Below are positions 18,614 through 28,478 of a DNA stretch of 64,000 nucleotides, in pieces. Origin of the DNA: Escherichia whittamii (GTDB lineage: Bacteria > Pseudomonadota > Gammaproteobacteria > Enterobacterales > Enterobacteriaceae); the NCBI RefSeq assembly GCF_014836715.1, contig NZ_JACSQI010000003.1, positions 375,890 through 439,889 on the forward strand. The letters run 5' to 3'. The notes under the pieces were generated by a model. That model worked only from the letters and a program-made list of their open reading frames with translations. It had not been told where the DNA came from and did not search any database. Within the stretch, counting starts at the first letter, position 1, and each line of letters opens with the position of its first letter. The position numbers and the translations under genes were made by a program.

Positions 18614-19626
18614 AAACATTAATTTGTCAGCAGCCTGGCGTTATGGAATATGTGGAAAAGGATATTCCCACCCCAGCAGATAATGAAGTGCTGTTAAAAA
18701 TCAAAGCAGTGGGTATTTGTGGTACTGATATTCACGCTTTTGCCGGCAGACAGCCTTTTTTTAGCTACCCACGTGTATTAGGTCATGAAATATGCGCAGA
18801 AGCGGTTTCGCGAGGCAGTCAGTGCCAAACAGCACAGTCAGGCCAGCGCTATTCCGTCATCCCATGCATTCCGTGTGGCGAGTGCGCAGCCTGTCGGGAA
18901 GAGAAAACGAACTGCTGCGAACGTGTTTCGCTATATGGCGTGCATCAGGATGGCGGTTTTAGTGAGTATCTTGCTGTACGTGAAGACAATCTTGTCCCAC
19001 TCCCTGACGAAGTCAGCGACAGCGCCGGAGCATTGGTTGAATGTTTCGCTATTGGTGCGCACGCCGTTCGCCGGGCTGAGATCAAGGCTGAACAAAACGT
19101 ACTGGTGATTGGCGCCGGGCCAATCGGTCTGGCTACCGCCGCCATCGCCAGGGCTAAAGGGGCGCATGTTGTTGTTGCGGATATCGATAGCCAACGTCGC
19201 CAGCACGTTGTGGATAATCTGGCTATTAATGCCTTCGATCCCACACCGGAAGATTTTATTGTCGCGCTTCGTGAGGCCTTTGGCGGCGAACTGGCTTGCG
19301 TAGTACTGGATGCGACGGGAAATAAAGCTTCAATGAGTCAGGATGTAAATCTTATTCGTCATGGGGGCAAAATTGTTTTCATCGGTTTGTATATTGGCGA
19401 ACTCGTTATTGACGATCCAACCTTCCACAAAAAAGAGACAACGTTACTCAGCAGTCGCAATGCCACACGGGAAGATTTCGCATTGGTAATTGAACTAATG
19501 CGCAGCAATAAAATTCACGAAGATTTAATGAAAAACCAGCAATTTGATTTCTTTAGTGTTGGCGAGGATTACCAGCGTAACGTTGTAGAAAACAAAAATA
19601 TGGTCAAAGGTGTGATCACTTTTTAA
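18610..19626 (+). CDS. Zinc alcohol dehydrogenase, L-galactonate 5-dehydrogenase (LgoD)-like
   Basis: This 338-residue medium-chain dehydrogenase has catalytic zinc ligands Cys37 (in VGICGTDIHA), His59 and Glu60 (GHE), structural-zinc cysteines Cys89, Cys92, Cys95 and Cys103, and the Rossmann motif IGAGPIGLATAA. Long stretches such as QPFFSYPRVLGHEIC and GVHQDGGFSEYL match K-12 LgoD (YjjN) as I remember it. LgoD oxidises L-galactonate to D-tagaturonate; the RspB relatives act on L-gulonate. It overlaps the upstream oxidoreductase gene by 4 bp, which suggests coupled translation. Predicted role: first oxidation of the imported sugar acid. Confidence 0.87.
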   Translation: MKTLICQQPGVMEYVEKDIPTPADNEVLLKIKAVGICGTDIHAFAGRQPFFSYPRVLGHEICAEAVSRGSQCQTAQSGQRYSVIPCIPCGECAACREEKTNCCERVSLYGVHQDGGFSEYLAVREDNLVPLPDEVSDSAGALVECFAIGAHAVRRAEIKAEQNVLVIGAGPIGLATAAIARAKGAHVVVADIDSQRRQHVVDNLAINAFDPTPEDFIVALREAFGGELACVVLDATGNKASMSQDVNLIRHGGKIVFIGLYIGELVIDDPTFHKKETTLLSSRNATREDFALVIELMRSNKIHEDLMKNQQFDFFSVGEDYQRNVVENKNMVKGVITF

Positions 19627-19636
19627 GGGAACAAAG

Positions 19637-20647
19637 ATGACAACTGTTTATGTCAGTGAAGCAAATTTAAAATCGCTGGTGCACCACAAATTACATACTG
19701 CCGGACTGGATACTAACACCGCACAACAAGTTTCGGATGTTTTAGTACATGCCGATATTACCGGGGTGCATTCTCACGGTGTTATGCGTGTCGAACATTA
19801 TTGCACTCGCCTTGCTGCCGGAGGGTTAAATAAAACCGCGCAATTTAGTATTGAGCAAATATCACCGTCAGTGGCCATTTTCGACTCTGATGACGGGATG
19901 GGACATTCAGCATTAATTAGCGCCACAGAGCACGCCATCAAACTGGCACAGGAAGAAGGTCTTGGGTTCGTTAGCGTCAAAAACGCCTCTCACTGTGGCG
20001 CGTTATCTTATTTTGCAGAGATGGTCACCAACCAGGGATTGATTGCTATCGTAATGACGCAAACCGATACCTGTGTGGCTCCTTATGGCGGTGCCGAGCG
20101 CTTTTTGGGGACTAATCCCATCGCCTTTGGTTTCCCGGTTGAAAACAGCCACCCGATGATTGTTGATATGGCGACCAGTGCTACTGCTTTCGGCAAAATA
20201 CTTCATGCAAAGGAAACCGGTAAACATATTGGCGAGGGGCTGGCGATAGATAAAGACGGTTATGGCACCACTGATCCGCACAAGATTGAAAACCTGCTAC
20301 CTTTCGGCCAACACAAAGGTTCAGGGATTGCGCTGGCTATAGATGCACTGACTGGCGTGCTAATGAATGCGAATTTTGGCAACCATATTGTTCGTATGTA
20401 TGGCGATTATGACAAGATGCGTAAGCTGGCGAGTCTGGTTATTGCCATCGATCCGAAAAAACTCGGCAATCCTGTTTTTGCTGAAACCATGGCACAAATG
20501 GTCACAGAGTTGCATGCCGTTAAACCGGTTCCCGGCGTTGAAAAAGTATTAGCGCCGAATGATCCTCAAATACACTACAAAGAAAAATGTCAGCAGGAAG
20601 GTATTCCGGTTCCGGCAGGAATTTTCCATTATCTGACAACGAATTAA
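19637..20647 (+). CDS. AllD-type dehydrogenase (malate/L-lactate dehydrogenase family)
   Basis: This 336-residue member of the LDH2/MDH2 family uses a non-Rossmann NAD(P) fold. The segment ADITGVHSHGVMRVEHY (about 38-54) with its catalytic histidine, the GAISYF-like GALSYFAEM, and the PFGQHKGSGIALAIDALTG region resemble ureidoglycolate dehydrogenase AllD more than malate dehydrogenase; YiaK and YlbC are other relatives. No allantoin genes are nearby, so a 2-hydroxy- or 2-keto-acid step in the sugar-acid pathway is more likely. It starts 10 bp after the LgoD-like gene with AAGGGA as ribosome site. Confidence 0.85.
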   Translation: MTTVYVSEANLKSLVHHKLHTAGLDTNTAQQVSDVLVHADITGVHSHGVMRVEHYCTRLAAGGLNKTAQFSIEQISPSVAIFDSDDGMGHSALISATEHAIKLAQEEGLGFVSVKNASHCGALSYFAEMVTNQGLIAIVMTQTDTCVAPYGGAERFLGTNPIAFGFPVENSHPMIVDMATSATAFGKILHAKETGKHIGEGLAIDKDGYGTTDPHKIENLLPFGQHKGSGIALAIDALTGVLMNANFGNHIVRMYGDYDKMRKLASLVIAIDPKKLGNPVFAETMAQMVTELHAVKPVPGVEKVLAPNDPQIHYKEKCQQEGIPVPAGIFHYLTTN

Positions 20648-20719
20648 TAACCACTTTTTATTATAACGATAGAAAAGCGCTGTATTTATCGTTTCTGTTA
20701 TATTAACCAGGAGCAGGAT

Positions 20720-21703
20720 ATGAAAGCACTTCGTCCTCTGACGGCATCGCTTATGCTGTTGACCAGTTGTTTATTAATCTCTAATACAACACTGGCAAAA
20801 ACAACATTAAAACTCAGCCATAATCAGGATAAAAGCCATGCTGTCCATAAAGCATTAAGTTATTTAGCGGATAAAACAAAAGAATATTCTAACGGTGAAT
20901 TAGTTATTCGTATTTACCCGAATGCGACATTGGGCAACGAGCGTGAATCACTGGAGTTAATGAACTCCGGCGCATTACAGATGGTAAAAGTAAATGCTGC
21001 ATCACTGGAGTCTTTCGCCCCAGATTACAGTCTTTTCAGTCTGCCATTCTTATTCCGCGACCGCGATCACTATTATCGCGTTCTGCAAAGTGATTTAGGT
21101 AAAAAAATACTTAACTCATCAGAAAGTAAAGGTTTTGTTGGTATTACATATTATGACGGCGGAGCGAGAAGTTTTTACGCCAATAAACCAATTACTAAAC
21201 CTGAAGATTTAGCGGGAATGAAAATCAGGGTTCAACAGAGCCCCAGTGCCATTGCAATGATGAAAGCACTTGGTGGTGTCGCCACACCGATGGCCCAGGG
21301 TGAACTCTATACCGCCCTTCAGCAAGGTGTGGTTGATGGCGGGGAAAACAATACCGTTGTCTATGCCGACATGCGTCACGCCGAGGTGGCAAAAGTCTAT
21401 TCACGTGATGAACACACCATGGTGCCTGATGTGTTAATTATCAGCACCAATGTGTTGAATAAACTTGGAGACAAAGAGCGCACGGCATTATTAAAAGCAG
21501 CCGATGAATCAATGATGCAAATGAAAGATGTCATCTGGCCTGCCGCTGAAAAAGAAGCCTACGACAAAATGAAAGAGATGAACGCAACAGTGGTTGATGT
21601 TGATAAATCCGCTTTCAAAGAACGCGTAAAACCGCTATACGATGAATTCAAGGCGAAAGATGCACAATCGGCTCAAAACCTTGAGCAAGTAGAAAGTATG
21701 TAA
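20720..21703 (+). CDS. TRAP transporter periplasmic binding protein (DctP family)
   Basis: This 327-residue protein has a signal peptide of about 26 residues, LMLLTSCLLISNTTLA, and the DctP fold. The substrate-clamping arginine lies in GMKIRVQQSP, and the GGENN motif follows it by about 50 residues. This arrangement binds carboxylate-bearing solutes in the periplasm and delivers them to the DctQM membrane pair that follows. GGAGCAGG precedes the ATG. Codon usage is AT-rich compared with the flanking backbone, which fits transfer. Confidence 0.9.
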   Translation: MKALRPLTASLMLLTSCLLISNTTLAKTTLKLSHNQDKSHAVHKALSYLADKTKEYSNGELVIRIYPNATLGNERESLELMNSGALQMVKVNAASLESFAPDYSLFSLPFLFRDRDHYYRVLQSDLGKKILNSSESKGFVGITYYDGGARSFYANKPITKPEDLAGMKIRVQQSPSAIAMMKALGGVATPMAQGELYTALQQGVVDGGENNTVVYADMRHAEVAKVYSRDEHTMVPDVLIISTNVLNKLGDKERTALLKAADESMMQMKDVIWPAAEKEAYDKMKEMNATVVDVDKSAFKERVKPLYDEFKAKDAQSAQNLEQVESM

Positions 21704-21744
21704 CCTTAATGGGCAGGTAATTCCTGCCCTTTCATGGAAGACTT

Positions 21745-22227
21745 ATGCGTACACTCACTCATATTCTTAACAAGATCCTTGCCGGATGTTGCAGCATCAT
21801 TCTTGCCATTATGGTGTTCTGTGTAACCTGGCAAGTTATTGCTCGTTTTATTTTTAACGCGCCCAGTACCGTGCTTGATGAATTTACCCAGATTTTATTT
21901 ATGTGGATGATTTTACTAGGCGGTGTATATACAGCCGGTTTAAAAAAACATCTGGCTATTGATTTGTTGGCGCAGAAACTTCCTGCGGCATCAGTGCTGA
22001 TGCTTGACAGTTTTATCCAAATTATTATTACCGTCTTTGCAGTTATTTTCATGATCTATGGAGGAAATATTGTTGTTGAAAAGGCGCAACATGTTGGACA
22101 AATTTCTCCGGTATTAAAGTGGCCGATGGATAAAGTCTATTGGGTTATGCCTGTCAGTGGTTTTATTCTGGTCTGGTATTCAGTGATGAATATTATCGAC
22201 AATTATCGCAAACGGAATTCTCATTAA
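21745..22227 (+). CDS. TRAP transporter small membrane subunit (DctQ family)
   Basis: This 160-residue protein has four hydrophobic helices, near 13-35, 48-70, 88-110 and 130-152, the usual DctQ topology. The FTQILFMWMILLGGVYTA segment contains the family's Glu/Gln-Trp helix features. It pairs with the DctM subunit 10 bp downstream to form the sodium-driven permease. It sits in the middle of the operon, 41 bp after the binding-protein gene. Confidence 0.9.
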   Translation: MRTLTHILNKILAGCCSIILAIMVFCVTWQVIARFIFNAPSTVLDEFTQILFMWMILLGGVYTAGLKKHLAIDLLAQKLPAASVLMLDSFIQIIITVFAVIFMIYGGNIVVEKAQHVGQISPVLKWPMDKVYWVMPVSGFILVWYSVMNIIDNYRKRNSH

Positions 22228-22237
22228 CGAGGGAAGT

Positions 22238-23542
22238 ATGGACTTTGAATATATCTACCCCGTCTTAATTTTATTTGGCAGCTTTGCCGTCATGCTGGCA
22301 ATAGGCGTGCCAATTACTTTTGCTATTGGCCTTTCTTCGCTGTTATCTATTATTACTGCGTTACCGCCCGATGCCGCCATTTCGGTTATTTCGCAAAAGA
22401 TGACCGTAGGCCTGGATGGCTTTACGCTATTAGCCATTCCCTTCTTCGTGTTAGCCGGAAACATTATGAATACCGGAGGCATAGCCCGACGATTGGTTAA
22501 CCTGGCGCAAGCATTAGTTGGGCGTCTTCCTGGCTCACTGGCTCATTGTAATATCCTCGCGAATACTCTATTTGGTGCGATTTCAGGTTCTGCTGTGGCG
22601 TCAGCTGCCGCAGTAGGTGGCATTATGTCACCATTGCAGGAAAAAGAGGGCTATGATCCGGCGTTCTCTGCGGCTGTTAATATTGCCTCTGCTCCAATTG
22701 GTCTGATGATCCCCCCCAGCAATGTGTTGATTGTCTATTCACTCGCCAGCGGAGGGACTTCTGTTGCTGCGTTATTCTTAGCCGGATATCTGCCAGGCAT
22801 TCTCACCGCTGTTGCTTTAATGTTTGTTGCTGCACTTTATGCACGACGCAACCATTATCCAGTGGCTGAACGCATCAATTTGCATCAGTTTTTACAAATA
22901 TTTCGTGAATCAATTCCCAGCCTGATGCTTATTTTTATCATTATTGGCGGTATTATCGCGGGGGTTTTTACGCCTACAGAAGCGTCGGCAATAGCGGTAA
23001 TTTATAGTTTAGCCCTGGCGATGATTTACCGGGAAATCACCATCAAGAAACTCAATGAAATCCTGTTAGATTCCGTGGTAACCAGTTCAATTGTTCTGTT
23101 GCTGGTAGGCTGTTCGATGGGGATGTCATGGGCCATGACGAATGCTGATGTTCCTGAGTTGATCAATGAACTGATTACCAGCGTTTCGGATAACAAATGG
23201 ATCATTCTTCTTATTATCAATATCATTCTGTTGATCGTCGGCACCTTTATGGATATCACACCGGCGATCCTGATATTTACACCTATTTTCCTGCCGATCG
23301 CCCAACATCTGGGGATTGATCCCATTCACTTCGGCATAATTATGGTTTTCAACTTAACCATTGGCCTTTGCACACCACCTGTCGGCACCATTCTGTTTGT
23401 GGGGTGCAGCATTGGTAAGGTCAGTATCGACAGAGCAATAAAACCATTACTGCCGATGTTTCTGGCATTGTTTGTAGTAATGGCAATTATTTGTTATTTC
23501 CCGCAGCTTAGTCTGATGCTACCAGGATTATTTTCAAGCTGA
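22238..23542 (+). CDS. TRAP transporter large permease subunit (DctM family)
   Basis: This 434-residue membrane protein has about 11-12 helices with the DctM signatures. IGVPITFAIGLSSLL lies near the N-terminus, NIASAPIGLMIPPSNVLIVYS covers the first hairpin, and NLTIGLCTPPVGTILFVG forms the second, pseudo-symmetrical hairpin. It catalyses sodium-coupled import of the solute held by the DctP protein. It is the last gene of the accessory operon, and a very strong terminator follows immediately. Confidence 0.92.
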   Translation: MDFEYIYPVLILFGSFAVMLAIGVPITFAIGLSSLLSIITALPPDAAISVISQKMTVGLDGFTLLAIPFFVLAGNIMNTGGIARRLVNLAQALVGRLPGSLAHCNILANTLFGAISGSAVASAAAVGGIMSPLQEKEGYDPAFSAAVNIASAPIGLMIPPSNVLIVYSLASGGTSVAALFLAGYLPGILTAVALMFVAALYARRNHYPVAERINLHQFLQIFRESIPSLMLIFIIIGGIIAGVFTPTEASAIAVIYSLALAMIYREITIKKLNEILLDSVVTSSIVLLLVGCSMGMSWAMTNADVPELINELITSVSDNKWIILLIINIILLIVGTFMDITPAILIFTPIFLPIAQHLGIDPIHFGIIMVFNLTIGLCTPPVGTILFVGCSIGKVSIDRAIKPLLPMFLALFVVMAIICYFPQLSLMLPGLFSS

Positions 23543-23543
23543 C

Positions 23544-23580
23544 AAACAGACGGGCCTGAATAATTCAGGCCCGTCTGTTT
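23544..23580. terminator. Very strong terminator closing the sugar-acid/TRAP operon
   Basis: A perfect 17-bp stem (positions 23544-23560 with 23564-23580, core ACAGACGGGCCTGAA) has a loop of only TAA and ends in TTT; AAA on the other side makes it bidirectional. It begins one base after the dctM-like stop codon and also separates the island from ftsP. Confidence 0.9.
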
Positions 23581-23633
23581 ACGTCTTCCCTCACCGCGAG
23601 GACTGCATATCGCCAGGAGACTTAATTGGTCCA

Positions 23634-25046
23634 TTACGGTACCGGATTGACCAACAGTTGCCCTATCGAGCCACGGTCCGCCATTTCCAGCGTTTGACTA
23701 TTAAAGTAGAACGGGAAGTGCGCCCAGGAAGGCTGGCCGAAATAGACAAGCAGCTCCACTTGTCCGTCGACCCAAACGGTATCTTTCCAGCCTCTGTCTT
23801 CCGGGAACGGCATGGCGCCGTTAACATTGCGGATCTGGAACATCACGCCTTCAATATGGAACGCCTGCGGTTCATCTGCTCGCACGATCCAGCGCTCCCA
23901 CGTACCTTGCTGCGCGGTGACATCAATACGGTTGACGTCCCACAACTTCCCATTGATACCAGGATCGTCACCCAGGCTAATATCACGACTACGAATCGGC
24001 GAACCGGCCATAATTTCTGTCGGCAACAGCCGCATTGGCAGGCTGTCAGTGACCAGCGGCAGTAGCCCAGTCGGGCGCAACGTTAGCACCAGCGTGGAAA
24101 CCAGAATGCTGGATGGCTCAAAGAAGCCACGAATACGATCAACGATACTCGCCGCTTCACCACAGGTGATAGACACTTCATCACCGTTGCTCATATCCAC
24201 CAGAATCTCACGACGCTCGCCCGGCGCCAGGGAAAGTTGTTTTACCGACACTGGCGCAGGCAGGAATCCCTGATCGCCTGAAATCACATGCAATGGACGT
24301 CCGTCGCTCATCTGCAATTGATAACGACGGGAGTTCGACGCATTCAACAAACGCAGGCGCACCCAGCCACGCGAGACTTCAACGTACGGGCTTTGCACAC
24401 CGTTAACCAGTAGCGTATCGCCAACAAAGCCACCGCTTCCTGGTTCGTTATATTCTGGTGTGCCAAAGTTATCCAGGCGTTTATCCTGAATAATGACCGG
24501 AAAATCATCGACACCATAATGGTTAGGAATGGGCAGTGACTTGCTGACTTCATCTTCCACCAGCCACATTCCGGCAAGGCCATTGTAGACTTGTTGAGCA
24601 GTGCGGTTCGGCGTATTAGCGTGATACCACAAGGTCGCAGCGTTCTGGCGGATTGGCAACACGGGCGCCCAGTCAGCATTAGGCGACATCATGCGCGCCG
24701 GGCCACCCATCAGCGGACCAGGCACCTGTAACCCGGCAACCGTCATTGAGACATTTTCCGTTAGTCGGTTGCTGTAAATAAGCTTAACATCGTCGCCCTT
24801 CCAGACACGGATTGTCGGCCCAAGGTAACGACCATTGATACCCCAAACCGACGCACGCGTCCCTGGCGTAAATGACCAGTGCGCGCGCTGTACTGTCATA
24901 AACAGCGGTTGCCCACGGCGAGATTCAAGCAGCGGCGGAACGGGCAACGGTTGCTGTTGCCCGGCTGCGCTTGCCTTCAGGGGGACAGCGCCTGCACAGA
25001 GTGCAATCCCCGATGCCTGAATGAACTGACGCCGACTGAGTGACAT
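23634..25046 (-). CDS. ftsP: Cell division protein FtsP (SufI)
   Basis: This 470-residue protein has the multicopper-oxidase fold but lacks the clustered His-x-His and His-Cys-His copper ligands, as is known for SufI. It has a twin-arginine signal, SRRQFIQ at residues 4-10, followed by a hydrophobic region and an Ala-rich cleavage site, so it is exported folded by Tat. It stabilises the divisome under stress. It lies 73 bp downstream of plsC on the same strand, as in other E. coli. Confidence 0.96.
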   Translation of the reverse strand: MSLSRRQFIQASGIALCAGAVPLKASAAGQQQPLPVPPLLESRRGQPLFMTVQRAHWSFTPGTRASVWGINGRYLGPTIRVWKGDDVKLIYSNRLTENVSMTVAGLQVPGPLMGGPARMMSPNADWAPVLPIRQNAATLWYHANTPNRTAQQVYNGLAGMWLVEDEVSKSLPIPNHYGVDDFPVIIQDKRLDNFGTPEYNEPGSGGFVGDTLLVNGVQSPYVEVSRGWVRLRLLNASNSRRYQLQMSDGRPLHVISGDQGFLPAPVSVKQLSLAPGERREILVDMSNGDEVSITCGEAASIVDRIRGFFEPSSILVSTLVLTLRPTGLLPLVTDSLPMRLLPTEIMAGSPIRSRDISLGDDPGINGKLWDVNRIDVTAQQGTWERWIVRADEPQAFHIEGVMFQIRNVNGAMPFPEDRGWKDTVWVDGQVELLVYFGQPSWAHFPFYFNSQTLEMADRGSIGQLLVNPVP

Positions 25047-25119
25047 ATTTGCTCCATGTAAAACTGGCTAAAGTAAAACTGTGCAGGAAAACGTTCCCGC
25101 AAAAATCCAGATTGCCGAC

Positions 25120-25857
25120 TTAAACTTTTCCGGCAGCTTCGCGCTCTGCGACTTCTTTATCGAGCTCGGCGATTTTTTGTTCCATTATCGAACGACAATG
25201 AGCAGCCAGCTCGCGAACCTGATCTTTACCATATTGACTGACGTCAATCGGCGGCAGCATTTCTACGATCACTAAACCATTATTCAGTCGATTGAGATTA
25301 ATCTTATTCGAAGTCGTGGAAACACACACGGGAATAATCGGCACACCTGCCGCAATCGCCGCATGAAAGGCCCCGGTTTTAAACGGCAGCAGGCCGCGAC
25401 CACGACTACGCGTACCTTCCGGGAACATCCAGATGGAAATACGGCGTTTTTTAAAGTGATTCACCACTTCCGCGATGGTACCGTGCGCCTTAGTACGGTT
25501 GTTTCTGTCGATCAATAAGTTACCGGTTAACCAGTACAACTGCCCAAAGAAGGGGATCCACAGCAAACTCTTTTTACCCACAGTGACCGTCGGCGGCTGC
25601 ACGATGTTTGATGCCGTCACCATGTCATAGTTGTTCTGATGGTTAGCAATATAGATAGCATTACCGTAGCTTTCAGCGTCAGTTGGTTTGCGACATTCGA
25701 CCTTCAGGCCGTACAGCGGCGCAAGACGACCAAACATATGCCCGAAGGTGGCCACATGCTTCGGATTACGCGGGCTGAAAAGGCAGTAAATGGAGCCGAA
25801 TACACAGACTAAGATGCTGTAAATAACAGTAATAATAAGACGAAAGATATATAGCAT
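25120..25857 (-). CDS. plsC: 1-acyl-sn-glycerol-3-phosphate acyltransferase PlsC
   Basis: This 245-residue inner-membrane enzyme makes phosphatidic acid by acylating lysophosphatidic acid. The N-terminal membrane helix LFRLIITVIYSILVCVFG-type is followed by the catalytic H-x4-D motif NHQNNYD (about 73-79) and the glycerophosphate-binding PEGTRSRGRG. It is the first gene of the plsC-ftsP pair and lies downstream of parC on the same strand. Confidence 0.97.
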   Translation of the reverse strand: MLYIFRLIITVIYSILVCVFGSIYCLFSPRNPKHVATFGHMFGRLAPLYGLKVECRKPTDAESYGNAIYIANHQNNYDMVTASNIVQPPTVTVGKKSLLWIPFFGQLYWLTGNLLIDRNNRTKAHGTIAEVVNHFKKRRISIWMFPEGTRSRGRGLLPFKTGAFHAAIAAGVPIIPVCVSTTSNKINLNRLNNGLVIVEMLPPIDVSQYGKDQVRELAAHCRSIMEQKIAELDKEVAEREAAGKV

Positions 25858-26018
25858 AACACCCTCTGAAGATCTGAGAGACTGGCATTGTACGTCACCT
25901 GAAATCAGGTTAGGGCATTGTTAAAAGCCGCTCTCCGGAAAAGCGTATTGTTAATCGCAACGCATGAATAAACAACGGTTTCAAGGGAATTTTTATTGTT
26001 TACACGGACTAAATGCAG

Positions 26019-26053
26019 TACCGGATGACGACTTCAACGTTTCATCCGGCTTA
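26019..26053. repeat. REP-like palindrome between plsC and parC
   Basis: GTACCGGATGACG and CGTTTCATCCGGCTTAC form an imperfect REP-type inverted repeat 40 bp downstream of the parC stop codon. A further hairpin, GCAGGAGA with TCTCCTGC at 26062-26088, lies between it and parC and may act as its terminator. Confidence 0.65.
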
Positions 26054-26091
26054 CCTTAGTGGCAGGAGAAGGTGCAGCCCTCTCCTGCATT

Positions 26092-28341
26092 TTACTCTTC
26101 GCTGTCAGCACGCCGCGGGGAGTCAATCTCGACACGGTCGATACGCTGCAAACCACGCATCAATGTGCCGCGACGGCCACGCTCACCGGTCACCTTCAGC
26201 AGCTCTTCCGGACGCAGTTTGATTTTGCGTTTCCCAACATGAATCGTCAGCGTACTTTGTGGAGGCAGCACATACAGATGAGCAAGGCCATCCTCGCCCC
26301 GGGCGGCTTCTGCCGACGGAATGTTGATGATCTTGTTGCCTTTACCCTTCGACAGTTGCGGAAGCTCACTGACCGGGAACATCAGCATACGTCCAGCCAG
26401 AGTAATCGCCAGCAACATATCGGAAGGATCCTGAATCACCACTGGCGGCATAACATGCGCGTTTTCTGGCAGAGTAATCAGTGCCTTACCAGCACGGTTA
26501 CGCGCCACCAGATCGTTAAAGGTACAGACGAATCCGTAACCTGCATCGGACGCCATCAACAGTTTCTGATCGTCGCTTTCCATTAGCATGTGATCAACGG
26601 TAGCGCCTGGCGGCAACGTCAGTTTACCGGTGAGTGGCTCGCCCTGACCACGCGCTGAGGGCAGCGTAATGGGGTCGATGGCGTAACTGCGTCCGGTAGA
26701 GTCAACAAACACCACAGGCTGGTTACTCTTGCCTTTCACCGCAGCTTTAAAGCTGTCACCCGCTTTATAGTTCAGACCAGGGGCGTCGATATCATGACCT
26801 TTGGCGCTACGCACCCAGCCCATCTGCGACAACACAATGGTAACCGGCTCAGACGGCAGCATGTCGTGCTCGCTCATCGCTTTCGCTTCTTCGCGTTCCT
26901 GCAGCGGAGAACGGCGATCGTCGCCATATGCTTGTGCGTCGGCCTGTAGCTCTTTCTTCAGCAGATTATTCATTTTGCGCTCGGAAGCCAGAATACCCTG
27001 CAACTGATCGCGCTCTTTTTCCAGCTCGTTCTGCTCACCGCGAATCTTCATCTCTTCCAGTTTGGCGAGATGACGCAGTTTCAGTTCGAGGATCGCTTCC
27101 GCCTGAGTTTCCGTAATGCCAAAGCGCGACATCAGCGCCGGTTTCGGTTCATCTTCATTACGAATGATCTCAATCACTTCGTCGATGTTGAGAAACGCCA
27201 CCAGCAAACCTTCCAGGATATGCAGGCGCTTGAGGACTTTCTCCAGACGATAGTTCAGACGGCGGCGCACGGTATCGCGGCGGAACACCAGCCATTCAGA
27301 GAGGATTTCCCGCAGGTTTTTCACCGCCGGACGACCATCCAGACCGATCATATTGAGGTTAATGCGATAGCTCTTTTCCAGATCGGTGGTAGCGAAGAGG
27401 TGGTTCATCACCTGATCCATATCCACGCGGTTGGAACGCGGCACAATCACCAGACGAGTCGGGTTCTCGTGGTCAGATTCATCGCGCAGATCGTCAACCA
27501 TCGGCAGCTTCTTGTTGCGCATTTGCGCAGCAATCTGCTCCAGCACGCGCGCGCCAGAAACCTGATGCGGTAGTGCGCTGATAACCACTGCGCCATCTTC
27601 TTTTTTCCACACCGCGCGCATACGCACAGAACCGCGACCGTTTTCGTAGATTTTGCGGATCTCCGCGCGGGAAGTGATGATTTCCGCTTCGGTCGGGTAG
27701 TCCGGCCCCTGCACGATATCCAGTAACTGGTCGAGCGTGGTATTGGGCTGCTCAATTAAGGCGATTGCCGCCTGCGCGACTTCACGCAGGTTGTGCGGCG
27801 GAATATCCGTCGCCATGCCGACGGCAATGCCGGTGGTGCCGTTAAGTAAAATATTCGGCAAGCGGGCAGGAAGCATTTTCGGCTCTTGCAACGTGCCATC
27901 GAAGTTTGGCACCCAATCCGCCGTTCCTTGCCCCAGTTCACTTAATAAAAGCTCGGAATATTTCGACAGGCGGGATTCGGTGTAACGCATTGCCGCGAAC
28001 GATTTCGGATCGTCCGGCGCCCCCCAGTTCCCCTGCCCGTCCACCAGCGGATAACGGTAAGAGAATGGCTGCGCCATCAGCACCATCGCTTCATAGCAGG
28101 CGCTGTCGCCATGCGGATGGTATTTACCCAGTACGTCACCGACGGTACGAGCCGATTTTTTAAATTTGGCGGTAGAATTCAGGCCCAGTTCTGACATCGC
28201 ATACACAATGCGGCGCTGAACGGGTTTCAGACCATCACCAATAAACGGCAACGCACGGTCCATGATCACGTACATGGAGTAGTTTAAGTAGGCGTTCTCC
28301 GTAAACTCATGCAGCGCAAGGCGCTCTGCCATATCGCTCAT
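26092..28341 (-). CDS. parC: DNA topoisomerase IV subunit A, ParC
   Basis: This 749-residue type II topoisomerase subunit decatenates daughter chromosomes together with ParE. The catalytic tyrosine is Tyr120 in AAMRYTES. The quinolone-resistance region reads [12 protein letters not shown] with Ser80 and Glu84, the wild-type residues. The C-terminal half forms the DNA-wrapping beta-pinwheel. The C-terminus, SPRRADSEE, is about three residues shorter than the K-12 protein as I recall. parE lies at 42202-44094 on the same strand, 14 kb away. Confidence 0.97.
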   Translation of the reverse strand: MSDMAERLALHEFTENAYLNYSMYVIMDRALPFIGDGLKPVQRRIVYAMSELGLNSTAKFKKSARTVGDVLGKYHPHGDSACYEAMVLMAQPFSYRYPLVDGQGNWGAPDDPKSFAAMRYTESRLSKYSELLLSELGQGTADWVPNFDGTLQEPKMLPARLPNILLNGTTGIAVGMATDIPPHNLREVAQAAIALIEQPNTTLDQLLDIVQGPDYPTEAEIITSRAEIRKIYENGRGSVRMRAVWKKEDGAVVISALPHQVSGARVLEQIAAQMRNKKLPMVDDLRDESDHENPTRLVIVPRSNRVDMDQVMNHLFATTDLEKSYRINLNMIGLDGRPAVKNLREILSEWLVFRRDTVRRRLNYRLEKVLKRLHILEGLLVAFLNIDEVIEIIRNEDEPKPALMSRFGITETQAEAILELKLRHLAKLEEMKIRGEQNELEKERDQLQGILASERKMNNLLKKELQADAQAYGDDRRSPLQEREEAKAMSEHDMLPSEPVTIVLSQMGWVRSAKGHDIDAPGLNYKAGDSFKAAVKGKSNQPVVFVDSTGRSYAIDPITLPSARGQGEPLTGKLTLPPGATVDHMLMESDDQKLLMASDAGYGFVCTFNDLVARNRAGKALITLPENAHVMPPVVIQDPSDMLLAITLAGRMLMFPVSELPQLSKGKGNKIINIPSAEAARGEDGLAHLYVLPPQSTLTIHVGKRKIKLRPEELLKVTGERGRRGTLMRGLQRIDRVEIDSPRRADSEE

Positions 28342-28478
28342 TAATTCTGATTCCTCAACTTATTCGCCCGCCTTCAAAGGGGCAATATTGCTGGAGATAC
28401 TACATTATCTGCCGCGTCGAGTCACAGGAGATCAGCGTCATTAGCGCCGCCGGACGTGCTCCGACGGCGATAAAGGCA

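Noticed and set aside
23621-23640. TTGGTCC near the ftsP 3' end as an extra operator of the GntR regulator
   Set aside because: It is a single copy with a mismatch, placed after the operon terminator and not near a promoter, so chance is the simpler explanation.
26059-26586. 175-codon plus-strand open frame overlapping the parC 3' end
   Set aside because: It is antisense to parC coding sequence and contains the intergenic hairpin; no recognisable protein features.
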